Assembly (NCBI GenBank): GCA_014695175.1
Contig: JACJNV010000154.1
Coordinates: 1 to 37,705, forward strand
Direction: 5' to 3'
Length of the DNA: 37,705 bases
Source of the DNA: Microcoleus sp. FACHB-DQ6
GTDB lineage: Bacteria > Cyanobacteriota > Cyanobacteriia > Cyanobacteriales > Microcoleaceae
A program made the position numbers and the translations under genes. The notes below the pieces were generated by a model. That model searched no databases, was not told the origin of the DNA, and saw nothing but the letters and a program-made list of their open reading frames with translations. Below are positions 23,812 through 32,075 of this stretch, piece after piece (the first letter of the stretch is position 1; each line of letters starts with the position of its first letter).

Positions 23812-26706
23812 CTAAGGTTGAGGATACCGTTGTGCTAAGAAAGAGATAGCAGCAGCCCGATCGCCCAAATCGCCATCCAACCTCGCCGCCAACAAATCAT
23901 CCAACATTCGTTTAAACCCAGGCCCCGGCTTATAACCCAAAGCCTTCAAATCGTTGCCATTTAAAGGAGGCTCAACATTCGCCCACCTGGTGAGATATTC
24001 CCAAATTTGACGGCGTGCACTTCGCGGACTTTGCAGGGCGATCGCAATTAACACCGGCAACTCATAATTTCTCAACAGCAGCACCAATTGACTCGGCAAC
24101 TCGCACTTAGGCAAATTCTCTGCTAACTGGTTCTTTCCGGCTTCCAACACTTCCAACCGCTTAATGCTGTCAGCGGGTAACTGAAGATTTGCAGCCACCT
24201 TGCCGCGATATTCCGGTGCTAAATAAGCTATCAAAACTTCCAGTCGCATCTGCCAATCGGGAATATTGATAATGGGGAATGGGGAATTGGGAATGGGGAA
24301 TTGGGAATGGGGAATTGGGAATGGGGAATTGTCTCTTCCTTCTTCCTTCTTCCTTCTTCCTTCTTCCTTCTTCCTTCTTCCTTCTTCCTTCTTCCTTCTT
24401 CCTTCTTCCTTCTTCCTTCTTCCATTCAAACACCGATCGAGCAAACGGAGTTGCCGCCACAACTCCCGATCCAACTCCAAACTAGGATGAATGCAGCGCA
24501 AAGCCTGCAAATCTCCCAGCATTTGCAAAGCAACTTTCCAGTAAGGAGCTTGCAAAATGTATTTCAATTCGCTTTTGAGGCGAGTTTCCAAAGCCGGAGC
24601 TCGGCCGTTTTCCCCCTGAATTCTGTAATAAATCCCGCTGGCCAAAGCGTTGCGGATGTATCCTTCCGTCTGCGCCTCAATTTCAAATCCCAACCGCACC
24701 GCAAACCGCACAGCGCGATAAATTCGCGTCGGATCTTCGATAAAACTATTGGCGTGCAAAACTCGAATTTGCTTCGATTCCAAGTCCAGCAAACCGCAAA
24801 AAAAATCTAACAATTCGCCGCTGCGAGGAACACCCAACCGCACAGCCAGCGCATTAATTGTAAAATCCCTGCGGTACAAATCTTGGCGAATTGAACTCGC
24901 TTCAACTTCAGGATTTGCAGCCGGATAAGGGTAAAATTCAGTGCGAGCCGTAGCGATATCCACCCACAGCGAGCCGAAAGCAGAGTCTTTGTGCCACAAA
25001 AGCGCGGCGGTTTGAAATTGACCGTGAACGTCCAAACGCGAGTCGGGGTAAAGTTTTTGCAGCGATGAAGCTAACTCGACACCAGCACCGGAATCGTCGG
25101 AACCGCACTTTCCATCGACAACCAAATCGATATCTGTCAGCGCCAGTGTATCATCCGTGGTTAAGAGTAAATCCCGGACTGCTCCACCCACAATATAAAG
25201 TTGCCAGCCGCGATTTTGGGCAATATTGGCCGCGATCGACAATAATTGCCATAATTCGGGACTGATGCGCGATCGCAACAACTGCTCAACCGATTCGGGC
25301 ATGACACAATAAGACAATTCTGCATTGCTTCCCCTGTCTCGCGCTTTTTGCTGGTGCAATTCCCGCAACACATCAGTCCGGGTAACAATTCCCACCAGTT
25401 GACCGTTTTCCAATACTGGCAAGCGCCCGATATCGTATGTCACCATTAAAGATTCAATTTCCGGCAGCAAGGTATCTGGGGCGATCGTTTTTAACTGCGG
25501 ACTCATGTAACCCTTGACGGGGGCGTGACTGAAACCGTGGTGCAGGGCAATGTCAATGTCGCGGCGCGAGATAATGCCGGCGAGTCGATCGTCCGCATCG
25601 ACCACAGAAAGCCCCGAATGTCCGTAACGTAGGAGGATACGGTGAGCTTCCCCCACCGAAGTTTCCGGGCGAATACTCCGCACCGGAGACGACATCAATT
25701 CGCGCGCTGTCGGAGGGTGGGGAATTTGAGTTTTGAGTTCGTCAGCTAACTGATTTAAAGTCAGCAGGGGGTCAACATCGCGGGTGGCGAGGGAAGCGGC
25801 GCGGGCGTGGCCTCCGCCACCGAAGGGTTTGAACAATTCGCTGAGGTTTGTTCCTTCGATGCGCGATCGACCGATAATAGTTAATCGATTGGAAACTGGC
25901 GATGCGGGATCGATGTTGCGGTTGTTTTCGTTTTCGCCAAATTTATAAACATTGCCTAACAGCAGAGCATCAGTTTCAGTTAAATCGAGCAAGCGAGAAG
26001 CCAGCGAAGAAAGTCCCGGAACGTAAGCTTCAGTAGATAGCAGCACCCAGGCTACGCTGTAACCGTGCAAAGTTTCCGATCGCAAATTATTCAGCGCTTC
26101 TCTGAGCAAATCTTGCAATTGAGGAGACAAACCGGGTTCTACATATTCAGCGATTACCCGCAAACTTGCTCCCTGTTCCATCAACCACGCCAAAGCTATT
26201 GCATCTCGCGCAGTTGCGCCGTCAAAGGTAAGGGAACCTGTATCGACGTGGATGCCGAGGGCCATGACTGTTGCTTCCGAAGGCAGAAGGCGAGATGCTG
26301 TATCGCTGTTTTCTGCTTGATTTTTGAGCTTTTCGACAATTAATGTAGTTGTGGCTCCGACTGCTTCGATTTGGTTAACAGTGGCGCGGATGTCTGAATC
26401 GGCCTGTAGGTGATGGTCGAAAACCGCTATTTCGCTCAGGTGTGGCAAATCCAGCCACTCGGCGGCTTTTCCCAAACGATCGCGCCCGGAGGCATCAACT
26501 ATACTAATCGATCGAATTTGTTGGGGATTTACCGATCGGCGTTCAATCAGTGGGTACTCGTCGCGGTGTAGCGCCAAAAAATCCCGCACTGTCGGGTGAC
26601 ACCCGCCCGTCAATACGATTCTGCTACCGGGGCGCAGCACGCAAAGTCCCACCGCCGCCCCCAAGGCGTCAAAATCTGCTGTTGTGTGGCACAAAACTAA
26701 GTCCAT
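23812..26706 (-). CDS. DHH phosphoesterase-CBS-tRNA nucleotidyltransferase fusion (CCA/A-adding type)
   Basis: A 964-residue three-part enzyme. Residues 1-~310 are a DHH/DHHA1 phosphoesterase: HTTADFDALGAAVG, the DHH motif in VFDHHLQADSD, and GGGGHARAAS. Residues ~317-435 are a CBS pair (MSSPVRSIRPETSVGEAHRI; MSPQLKTIAPDTLLPEIESL). Residues ~490-900 are a class II tRNA nucleotidyltransferase: LYIVGGAVRDLLL, LTDIDLVVDG, RRDFTINALAVRLG, and DPTRIYRAVRFAVRLGFEIE. Enzymes of this build add the 3'-terminal A (or CCA) to tRNA in cyanobacteria; CC versus A specificity cannot be read here. In the C-terminal body, after RLLDRCLNG, a run of KKEEGRR units and PFPI-rich repeats is inserted, encoded by STRRs. 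Minus strand, single gene; its stop abuts a dispersed repeat. Confidence 0.93.
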   Translation of the reverse strand: MDLVLCHTTADFDALGAAVGLCVLRPGSRIVLTGGCHPTVRDFLALHRDEYPLIERRSVNPQQIRSISIVDASGRDRLGKAAEWLDLPHLSEIAVFDHHLQADSDIRATVNQIEAVGATTTLIVEKLKNQAENSDTASRLLPSEATVMALGIHVDTGSLTFDGATARDAIALAWLMEQGASLRVIAEYVEPGLSPQLQDLLREALNNLRSETLHGYSVAWVLLSTEAYVPGLSSLASRLLDLTETDALLLGNVYKFGENENNRNIDPASPVSNRLTIIGRSRIEGTNLSELFKPFGGGGHARAASLATRDVDPLLTLNQLADELKTQIPHPPTARELMSSPVRSIRPETSVGEAHRILLRYGHSGLSVVDADDRLAGIISRRDIDIALHHGFSHAPVKGYMSPQLKTIAPDTLLPEIESLMVTYDIGRLPVLENGQLVGIVTRTDVLRELHQQKARDRGSNAELSYCVMPESVEQLLRSRISPELWQLLSIAANIAQNRGWQLYIVGGAVRDLLLTTDDTLALTDIDLVVDGKCGSDDSGAGVELASSLQKLYPDSRLDVHGQFQTAALLWHKDSAFGSLWVDIATARTEFYPYPAANPEVEASSIRQDLYRRDFTINALAVRLGVPRSGELLDFFCGLLDLESKQIRVLHANSFIEDPTRIYRAVRFAVRLGFEIEAQTEGYIRNALASGIYYRIQGENGRAPALETRLKSELKYILQAPYWKVALQMLGDLQALRCIHPSLELDRELWRQLRLLDRCLNGRRKKEEGRRKKEEGRRKKEEGRRKKEEGRDNSPFPIPHSQFPIPNSPFPIINIPDWQMRLEVLIAYLAPEYRGKVAANLQLPADSIKRLEVLEAGKNQLAENLPKCELPSQLVLLLRNYELPVLIAIALQSPRSARRQIWEYLTRWANVEPPLNGNDLKALGYKPGPGFKRMLDDLLAARLDGDLGDRAAAISFLAQRYPQP
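24271..24423. repeat. In-gene STRRs within the tRNA nucleotidyltransferase
   Basis: 12 perfect TCTTCCT units plus a partial one (24334-24423) follow about 60 bp of GGGGAAT / TGGGAAT units (24271-24330). Read on the minus strand they code RRKKEEG and PFPIPNS repeats inserted in the enzyme. The 7-nt unit is not a multiple of three, so gain or loss of one unit shifts the frame. Confidence 0.92.
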
Positions 26707-27022
26707 AGCCGAAAATCCCGCATCTCTAACTCAAACAGTAGCAATTTCTCGCCCTCTGAAACCGGATGTGTCGATCGGGCTTTAACTTAACCTTTCCAGT
26801 TTTCTGTCGTGTAGCGAACAATGATAAAATTGATCAAAATCTCAAGAGCCGCTGACGCCTGTTCGCGCAACGCCCGAATTTGCACGGGTTCTTTCGTATC
26901 AATCAACCGACAATCTCTCGATCGACTATCGGGAAACTGTCAAAAACTAGAATTTGGAAGATTTTTTTCGGTTCTGGGAAACTATTTCGGATCAACGCAC
27001 GGTTATATCGAAAGGAGAAAAG

Positions 27023-27214
27023 ATGTTATCAATTCTGTTTCAAGTGGTTTTACTGGGTCTGGTACTGCTGTCTTTTGTGATGGTCGTTGGCGTGCCAGTT
27101 GCTTATGCCTCTCCCCAAAACTGGAATCAGTCTAAATCCCTGATTTATGTCGGGTCTGGTCTCTGGTTTTTGCTGGTTATTGCAGTGGGTGTATTGAACT
27201 TTTTAGTCGTTTAA
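27023..27214 (+). CDS. psbZ: Photosystem II reaction center protein Z
   Basis: From ATG 27023, preceded by AAAGGAG about 8 nt upstream, the product is 63 residues: [20 protein letters not shown], then [20 protein letters not shown] and [20 protein letters not shown] ending LVV. The two membrane helices joined by the SPQNW loop are diagnostic of PsbZ (Ycf9). The protein sits at the edge of the PSII core in the thylakoid and helps antenna and dimer stability. A longer in-frame upstream extension is ignored because it lacks a ribosome site and exceeds the family length. It is followed by ribH in the same direction, an arrangement known in other cyanobacteria. The ~320-bp upstream spacer shows no other gene. 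Confidence 0.96.
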   Translation: MLSILFQVVLLGLVLLSFVMVVGVPVAYASPQNWNQSKSLIYVGSGLWFLLVIAVGVLNFLVV

Positions 27215-27392
27215 TTTCACCCAAGTTTATCGAATCTAGAAGGTAAAAGATAGAAGGATGAAGGCATTCACCAGCGATTGAAAGGCATTCGGCAGAAGCT
27301 AGGAATTTTCTAGACCGCGCGACTCTGTATGTTTTTGCACTTGAGATTCAGATGAGATGCTGCTGCTTTCTGACTTTTGCCTTCTCACAAAC

Positions 27393-27424
27393 AAAAATCT
27401 AAAATCTAAAACCTAAAATCTAAA
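27393..27424. repeat. Heptanucleotide STRR (AAATCTA)
   Basis: Four AAATCTA / AACCTAA-type units end about 10 bp before the ribH start codon. As with cobU, an STRR occupies the leader. Confidence 0.7.
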
Positions 27425-27434
27425 CTAGAGCACT

Positions 27435-28028
27435 ATGACTGTTTTCGAGGGAACTTTTACTCACACCGAATCTTTGCGGTTTGCTATTGTCATCGGTCGT
27501 TTTAACGATTTGGTGGTTAACAAACTTTTGGAGGGATGTCAAGATTGTTTGAAACGCCACGGAGTTGATATTAATCCTCATGGCTCTCAGGTGGACTTTT
27601 TTTGGGTTCCGGGAAGTTTTGAGATTCCTTTGGTGGCGCGCCAGGCTGCTCTTTCTCACCGCTACGATGCGGTAATCTGTCTGGGTGCGGTAATTCGGGG
27701 CCAAACTCCTCATTTCGATTTTGTGGCTGGTGAGGTTGCTAAGGGAATTGCTGCTGCTGCTTTTCAGACAGGGGTCCCGGTGATTTTTGGGGTGGTGACG
27801 ACTGACACGATGCAGCAAGCTTTGGAAAGGGCTGGAATTAAAAGCAATTTGGGCTGGAATTATGCGATGAGTGCTTTGGAAATGGGCACTTTGATGCGCC
27901 AAGTTAAGGGTTTGGGAACACAGTCTTACGATCGTCGATTAACTACTGGGTCTGCTGCTCAAGTGCTTTCGGGTGAAGCAAATTTGGCGATCGCCCCGGA
28001 TGTATCGTCGGATCAAATCCCCACGTAA
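27435..28028 (+). CDS. ribH: 6,7-dimethyl-8-ribityllumazine synthase
   Basis: A 197-residue lumazine synthase, longer than the usual ~155-160 because of a C-terminal tail. Motifs in order: [54 protein letters not shown] with the catalytic His, [21 protein letters not shown] and [17 protein letters not shown]. It condenses 5-amino-6-ribitylamino-uracil with 3,4-dihydroxy-2-butanone 4-phosphate in the penultimate riboflavin step, usually as an icosahedral or pentameric cytoplasmic assembly. Residues after about 158 ([20 protein letters not shown]) are a cyanobacterial-type extension. It lies 220 bp after psbZ, and a decayed copy of its 3' end follows. Confidence 0.96.
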   Translation: MTVFEGTFTHTESLRFAIVIGRFNDLVVNKLLEGCQDCLKRHGVDINPHGSQVDFFWVPGSFEIPLVARQAALSHRYDAVICLGAVIRGQTPHFDFVAGEVAKGIAAAAFQTGVPVIFGVVTTDTMQQALERAGIKSNLGWNYAMSALEMGTLMRQVKGLGTQSYDRRLTTGSAAQVLSGEANLAIAPDVSSDQIPT

Positions 28029-28177
28029 GTTGGGCTAGCAGTATTTTTAAGCTAAAAAGCATCAAGATTTGCATCGGGAAAAATCTTAAGACTCTTGTGG
28101 GGTGGTGATTATGCCCGCCCCCAAGGTAAAAAATTCCACCCTGGGCCGAGCGACAAATTAGACCAATATCTTGCCAA

Positions 28178-28320
28178 TTGGAAATGGGCACTTTGATGCG
28201 TCAAGTGAATCGTTTGGGCGGAAATTCTTACGCTCCATTACCTGCGTCTGCTGCTGTTCAAGTGCTGTCGGGCGATCGCCCCTGATGTATCATCAGATAA
28301 AATAGTGTAAGTTGGGTAGC
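28178..28320 (+). pseudogene. Decayed duplicate of the ribH 3' end
   Basis: TTGGAAATGGGCACTTTGAT followed by GCGTCAAGT at 28178 repeats the ribH sequence of 27868 onward. Similarity continues through TCTGCTGCT...CAAGTGCT, GGCGATCGCCCC, GATGTATC and GTAAGTTGGG (here near 28311). Read in frame it gives [20 protein letters not shown], then SAAVQVLSGDRP and a stop. It lacks the rest of the gene and carries indels. A tandem segmental duplication is the simplest origin. Confidence 0.85.
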
Positions 28321-28381
28321 AGTCTGGGGGTATAAATTTGATGGAATTGCGTACTTTTAGCACCTGTAGGTAACAAAAGCG

Positions 28382-28960
28382 ATGACTGTTGTAACTGCGA
28401 AAAGATTCTCTATCGAAGAATATCACCGTTTGGGAGAACTGGGATTTTTCGGTCCCGATGACCGAGTTGAATTGATTCGCGGAGAAATTATAAATATGGC
28501 TGCTAAAGGTAGGCTTCACTCTGTTTGTAACAGTCTTTTACTTGAGGAGTTAGTCATTTTATTGGCAAGACGCGCTCGCTTGCGCGTACAAGAGCCGATT
28601 ATTTTGTCTGCTACTGATAGCGAACCAGAACCTGATGTTGTTATCGCCCGCAATCGCTCTGATAATTATTTATCTTCTCACCCTGAAGCTGCGGATATCT
28701 TGTTGGTAATTGAGGTTTCTGATTCTACTTTGAAGTACGACCAGAGAACTAAGTTATCTCTTTATGCGGAAGCTGGGATTTCTAATTATTGGATATTTAA
28801 TTTAGTTGATAATCAACTGGAACTGCACAGCGAACCTTATCAAAAAAGACAAGGTGATTTCAATTATCGATCTAAACGAGTTGTTCTGCAAAATGAGACT
28901 GTTGTAATTCCGGGTTTTCCCGAATTGTCTCTGGATTTATCTTTGGTATTTCCAGCCTAA
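28382..28960 (+). CDS. Uma2-family (DUF820) putative endonuclease
   Basis: A 192-residue protein of the Uma2/DUF820 family, which has a PD-(D/E)XK nuclease fold and is greatly expanded in cyanobacteria. Seen: FSIEEYHRLGELGFFGPDDR, VELIRGEIINMAAKG, the catalytic-type EPEPDVVIARN, LLVIEVSDSTLKYDQRTKL and YAEAGISNYWIFNLVDNQLE. The SEPEPD Asp and IEVSDST Glu fit the active-site positions, so it is probably intact. Function of the family is unproven; mobile-element or DNA-processing roles are suspected. A second Uma2 gene lies 250 bp downstream in the same direction, but the two share little sequence. Confidence 0.9.
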   Translation: MTVVTAKRFSIEEYHRLGELGFFGPDDRVELIRGEIINMAAKGRLHSVCNSLLLEELVILLARRARLRVQEPIILSATDSEPEPDVVIARNRSDNYLSSHPEAADILLVIEVSDSTLKYDQRTKLSLYAEAGISNYWIFNLVDNQLELHSEPYQKRQGDFNYRSKRVVLQNETVVIPGFPELSLDLSLVFPA

Positions 28961-29126
28961 TTTAAAAATACGATACAATCAAAATTTATAAAACCCATTT
29001 GATATCTTGAGGACGATCGCTCACAACGGTCGATCGCCTAGATACTGATTTCAGATTCAGTCGATCGGCGCGATCGGTATTTTGACATTGTGGGTCACAT
29101 AAAATAGCCAACTTCACTTCCTATGT

Positions 29127-29159
29127 CAAGTCTTTTCCGTATTTTACGGAAAAGACTTG
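29127..29159. repeat. Perfect 15-bp hairpin between the Uma2 genes
   Basis: CAAGTCTTTTCCGTA (29127-29141) and TACGGAAAAGACTTG (29145-29159) flank a TTT loop. No T-run follows the stem, so it is not a standard terminator. It lies about 50 bp before the second Uma2 start. Confidence 0.7.
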
Positions 29160-29211
29160 TGTCATCTTCTAGCTTTTCGCATACTAATCACCAGACAGAG
29201 GAAACCACAAC

Positions 29212-29835
29212 ATGATCCAAACCATATCCAAAACAATCACGTTTGATGAGTTCGTTGCTTGGTATCCAGAGAACTCTGTCCACAAGTACGAACTACACAA
29301 TGGAGTAATTGTCGAAATGCCTTTAGGAACCGGCGACCATTCGGATGTTACGGGTTTTCTTTCCAGTGAAATCAATTTTGAAATCAGGCGACTGCAATTG
29401 CCTTACTCAATCCCTGGTGATTGCCTGCTCAAACCCGTCCATAACGAATCAGGCTACCAACCAGACGTAATTGTCCTAGACAGAACTGCACTTGCAAGCG
29501 AACCTCGCTGGAAAAAAGAATCCGTCATCACGATGGGGTCTTCGGTGCGAATGGCTGTAGAGGTTGTCAGCACGAACTGGCAAGATGATTACCTGGTTAA
29601 AGTAGCTGATTATGAAAGATTGGGTATCCCAGAATATTGGGTTGTGGATTATGCTGCTTTGGGCGGCAGACGCTTCATTGGCAATCCGAAACAACCTACT
29701 ATCTCGGTTTACCAGTTGGTTGACGGGGAATATCAAATCAGCCAGTTTCGGGGAGATGACACAGTTGAATCGCTGGCGTTCCCAGAGTTGAGGTTGACTG
29801 CTGAGCAGATTTTTCGAGCCGGTCTGCCGAAATAG
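29212..29835 (+). CDS. Uma2-family (DUF820) putative endonuclease, second copy
   Basis: A 207-residue Uma2/DUF820 protein: KTITFDEFVAWYPENSVHKY, YELHNGVIVEMPLGTGDHSD, GYQPDVIVLDRTAL (Asp of the PD motif), RMAVEVVSTNWQDDYLVKVA (catalytic Glu region), YERLGIPEYWVVDYAALGG and a TVESLAFPELRLTAEQIF tail. Membership is clear; activity and role are unknown. It differs markedly from the 192-residue neighbour, so the pair is not a recent duplication. ATG 29212 follows GACAGAGGAAAC, giving an AGAGG ribosome site about 9 nt upstream. Confidence 0.9.
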   Translation: MIQTISKTITFDEFVAWYPENSVHKYELHNGVIVEMPLGTGDHSDVTGFLSSEINFEIRRLQLPYSIPGDCLLKPVHNESGYQPDVIVLDRTALASEPRWKKESVITMGSSVRMAVEVVSTNWQDDYLVKVADYERLGIPEYWVVDYAALGGRRFIGNPKQPTISVYQLVDGEYQISQFRGDDTVESLAFPELRLTAEQIFRAGLPK

Positions 29836-29991
29836 CGAGTAAAAATTATGCAAAGGGCGATCGATTTTCTATGTGACGATCGCATACGGACACGACAACA
29901 GTTCAGAGCTTACACCTACACCTTGCAAGTTGTCAAATTGTGTGATACCATAAAACGTTCTCGAAAATAGCGCAACAGCAAATATTACGGC

Positions 29992-31302
29992 ATGGCAACG
30001 AAGCCAACGATCGCATTTACTCACCTCGGCTGCGAAAAAAATCGCATCGATACCGAACACATGATTGGCTTGCTGGCTCAAGCGGGCTATCAAGTCGATT
30101 CTAATGAAGAATTAGCCGATTATGTTGTAGTCAATACTTGCAGTTTTATCCAAGCGGCGCGAGAAGAGTCAGTCCGCACCTTGGTAGAATTGGCAGAAGC
30201 TAATAAAAAAGTAGTCATCACCGGCTGCATGGCACAGCATTTTCAGCAGGAATTGCTGGACGAATTGCCGGAAGCAGTCGCAATTGTCGGCACTGGCGAC
30301 TATCACAAAATAGTCGATGTTATGCAGCAGGTGGAAAAGGGCGATCGAGTTTCCCTCGTCTCCTCAGAACCTACTTACATCGCTGACGAAACTACTCCCC
30401 GCTACCGCACCACATCGGAAGGTGTCGCTTATCTGCGAATAGCAGAAGGCTGCGACTATCGCTGTGCATTTTGCATTATCCCGCACTTGCGCGGAAATCA
30501 ACGATCGCGGACGATCGAATCTATCGTCGCGGAAGCTCAGCAATTGGCGTCGGAAGGGGTAAAAGAAATTATCTTAATTTCTCAAATTACCACCAACTAC
30601 GGCAAAGATATTTATGGCGAACCGAAACTAGCTGAACTACTTCGCGCTTTGGGTAAAGTAGATGTGCCTTGGATTCGGATGCACTACGCCTATCCTACAG
30701 GTTTGACTCCGCAAGTTGTCGCAGCCATCCGCGAAACGCCCAACGTTTTGCCGTATTTGGATTTACCCCTGCAACACTCGCACCCGGAAATTCTGCGGGC
30801 GATGAATCGGCCTTTTCAAGCTGGGATTAATGATGCTATAGTCGATCGGCTCAAAGCAGCACTTCCCGGCGCCGTGATGCGGACAACTTTTATTGTCGGC
30901 TTCCCCGGCGAAACCGACGAACACGCAGCACATTTGCTGGAATTTGTCAAGCGCCACGAATTCGATCACGTAGGAGTTTTTGTATTTTCGCCAGAAGAAG
31001 GAACCCCAGCCTTCAGCTTGCCCCAGCAAATACCTGCAGAAATAATGGAAATGCGGCGCAATTCGGTAATGGCGGCACAACAACCTATATCATTGAAGAA
31101 GAATCAAGAGTCTGTCGGTCAGGTAGTTGATGTCCTGATAGAACAAGAACAACCAGAGACAGGCGAGTTGATTGGTAGATCCGCTCGGTTTTCCCCAGAA
31201 GTAGATGGACTCGTCTATGTGACAGGAGAAGCCCGGCTGGGTTCAATCGTATCTGTGAAAATTACTGGTGCAGATGTCTACGACCTCTACGGTCAAGTGT
31301 AA
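29992..31302 (+). CDS. rimO: Ribosomal protein S12 methylthiotransferase
   Basis: A 436-residue radical-SAM methylthiotransferase. The N-terminal MTTase domain has [33 protein letters not shown] and ITGCMAQHF, giving the three auxiliary-cluster cysteines. The radical-SAM CxxxCxxC is [20 protein letters not shown]. The fingerprint HLGCxKNxxD and the C-terminal TRAM-like part ([20 protein letters not shown]) place it with RimO rather than MiaB. It adds a methylthio group to an aspartate of S12. Length is normal. In Synechocystis rimO and crhR form an operon that is processed; here crhR follows in the same direction but 773 bp away, with intron debris between. Confidence 0.96.
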   Translation: MATKPTIAFTHLGCEKNRIDTEHMIGLLAQAGYQVDSNEELADYVVVNTCSFIQAAREESVRTLVELAEANKKVVITGCMAQHFQQELLDELPEAVAIVGTGDYHKIVDVMQQVEKGDRVSLVSSEPTYIADETTPRYRTTSEGVAYLRIAEGCDYRCAFCIIPHLRGNQRSRTIESIVAEAQQLASEGVKEIILISQITTNYGKDIYGEPKLAELLRALGKVDVPWIRMHYAYPTGLTPQVVAAIRETPNVLPYLDLPLQHSHPEILRAMNRPFQAGINDAIVDRLKAALPGAVMRTTFIVGFPGETDEHAAHLLEFVKRHEFDHVGVFVFSPEEGTPAFSLPQQIPAEIMEMRRNSVMAAQQPISLKKNQESVGQVVDVLIEQEQPETGELIGRSARFSPEVDGLVYVTGEARLGSIVSVKITGADVYDLYGQV

Positions 31303-31479
31303 GTGTTGCTGGAACTGTCGCGATCGGCGGTGTGGCGAACAAAAACCGGACACCAGCCACAAATGATTAGCAGATTGTGCAGCAAAAGTAACGGTTAGTA
31401 CACAATTGTGCAAAGATATGTAGCAAAGGGGTTCTAAACTTTTTTAGCCCCTATCTGGCAATCGACCCTCCCCGTCGGG

Positions 31480-31957
31480 GTGCGGTAATCTCTACAGAAC
31501 ATCGGAAAATTTTAACGAATTTAATGTTTTGTTTCTGAATGTAAAGAGTTATGATGATAACAAGCCAGAAATAAGCGGGGATAATTTGAGATTGCTTCGC
31601 CGTCCGCCCTACACCACAACGGTATCCCGAAAGAGTGTTGAGATGGATAGGCGGTAACGGTCGCCCCATCCCCTGCTCAATCCCGCAGGCGACGGATTGC
31701 GGGATAGCGCCTGAACCAAACAACCTGTTACTACTATGTAGTGAAGTGGGGCTGGTCATGATCCTCACTATAAAATGCCTAAGAGGAAAGCTTGCAAGTA
31801 CCTCAAAGGAAGTCCAATGTCCTGTTTTAAGAATGTTGGAAGCCTATAACCCAACCCCTGGCGGTTGGTATCGGTGATGTCACAAAATCAAAGACGGCTG
31901 TCGAATTGGTAAATTTAGTCACCATCGACGGAGCTGCCCTATACTCGATTGCTATTT
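31480..31957 (+). mobile_element. Truncated group II intron remnant
   Basis: The rimO-crhR spacer has a 5' boundary candidate GTGCGG at 31480. From about 31610 a GC-rich, highly structured stretch resembles group II intron ribozyme sequence (GAAAGAGTGTTGAGATGGAT, GGCGGTAACGGTCGCC, CTCACTATAAAATGCCTAAG). At its end an ATG (31877) is followed, after a one-base frameshift, by KSKTAVELVNL. This matches the usual start of intron-encoded reverse transcriptases (KSKTAVEW), but the frame stops after ~25 codons. No reverse transcriptase body or domain V/VI is present. Boundaries are approximate. Confidence 0.6.
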
Positions 31958-31963
31958 AAGAAG

Positions 31964-31984
31964 GTGCGCGCAGGCGCAGCACCA
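31964..31984 (+). promoter_or_regulatory. Hairpin in the crhR leader
   Basis: GGTGCGCGCAGGCGCAGCACC folds as an imperfect stem about 90 nt before the crhR start. ACTCTTATGAGTTC just downstream forms a second small hairpin. These may matter for leader processing or cold control (inference). Confidence 0.4.
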
Positions 31985-32075
31985 TAAAGAACTCTTATGA
32001 GTTCCTGCCCTAAAGCAGAAATCCGCATCCGAGTTGGGCAACTTAGAAGGCTAAGACTCGTTATTAGGAGCATTA

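Noticed and set aside
26821-27022. Longer upstream start for psbZ
   Set aside because: The extension has no ribosome site, and PsbZ length and the AAAGGAG site fit ATG 27023.
31451-31877. Two short frames in the rimO-crhR spacer (one per strand)
   Set aside because: They fall in structured intron-like sequence; coding potential is incidental.
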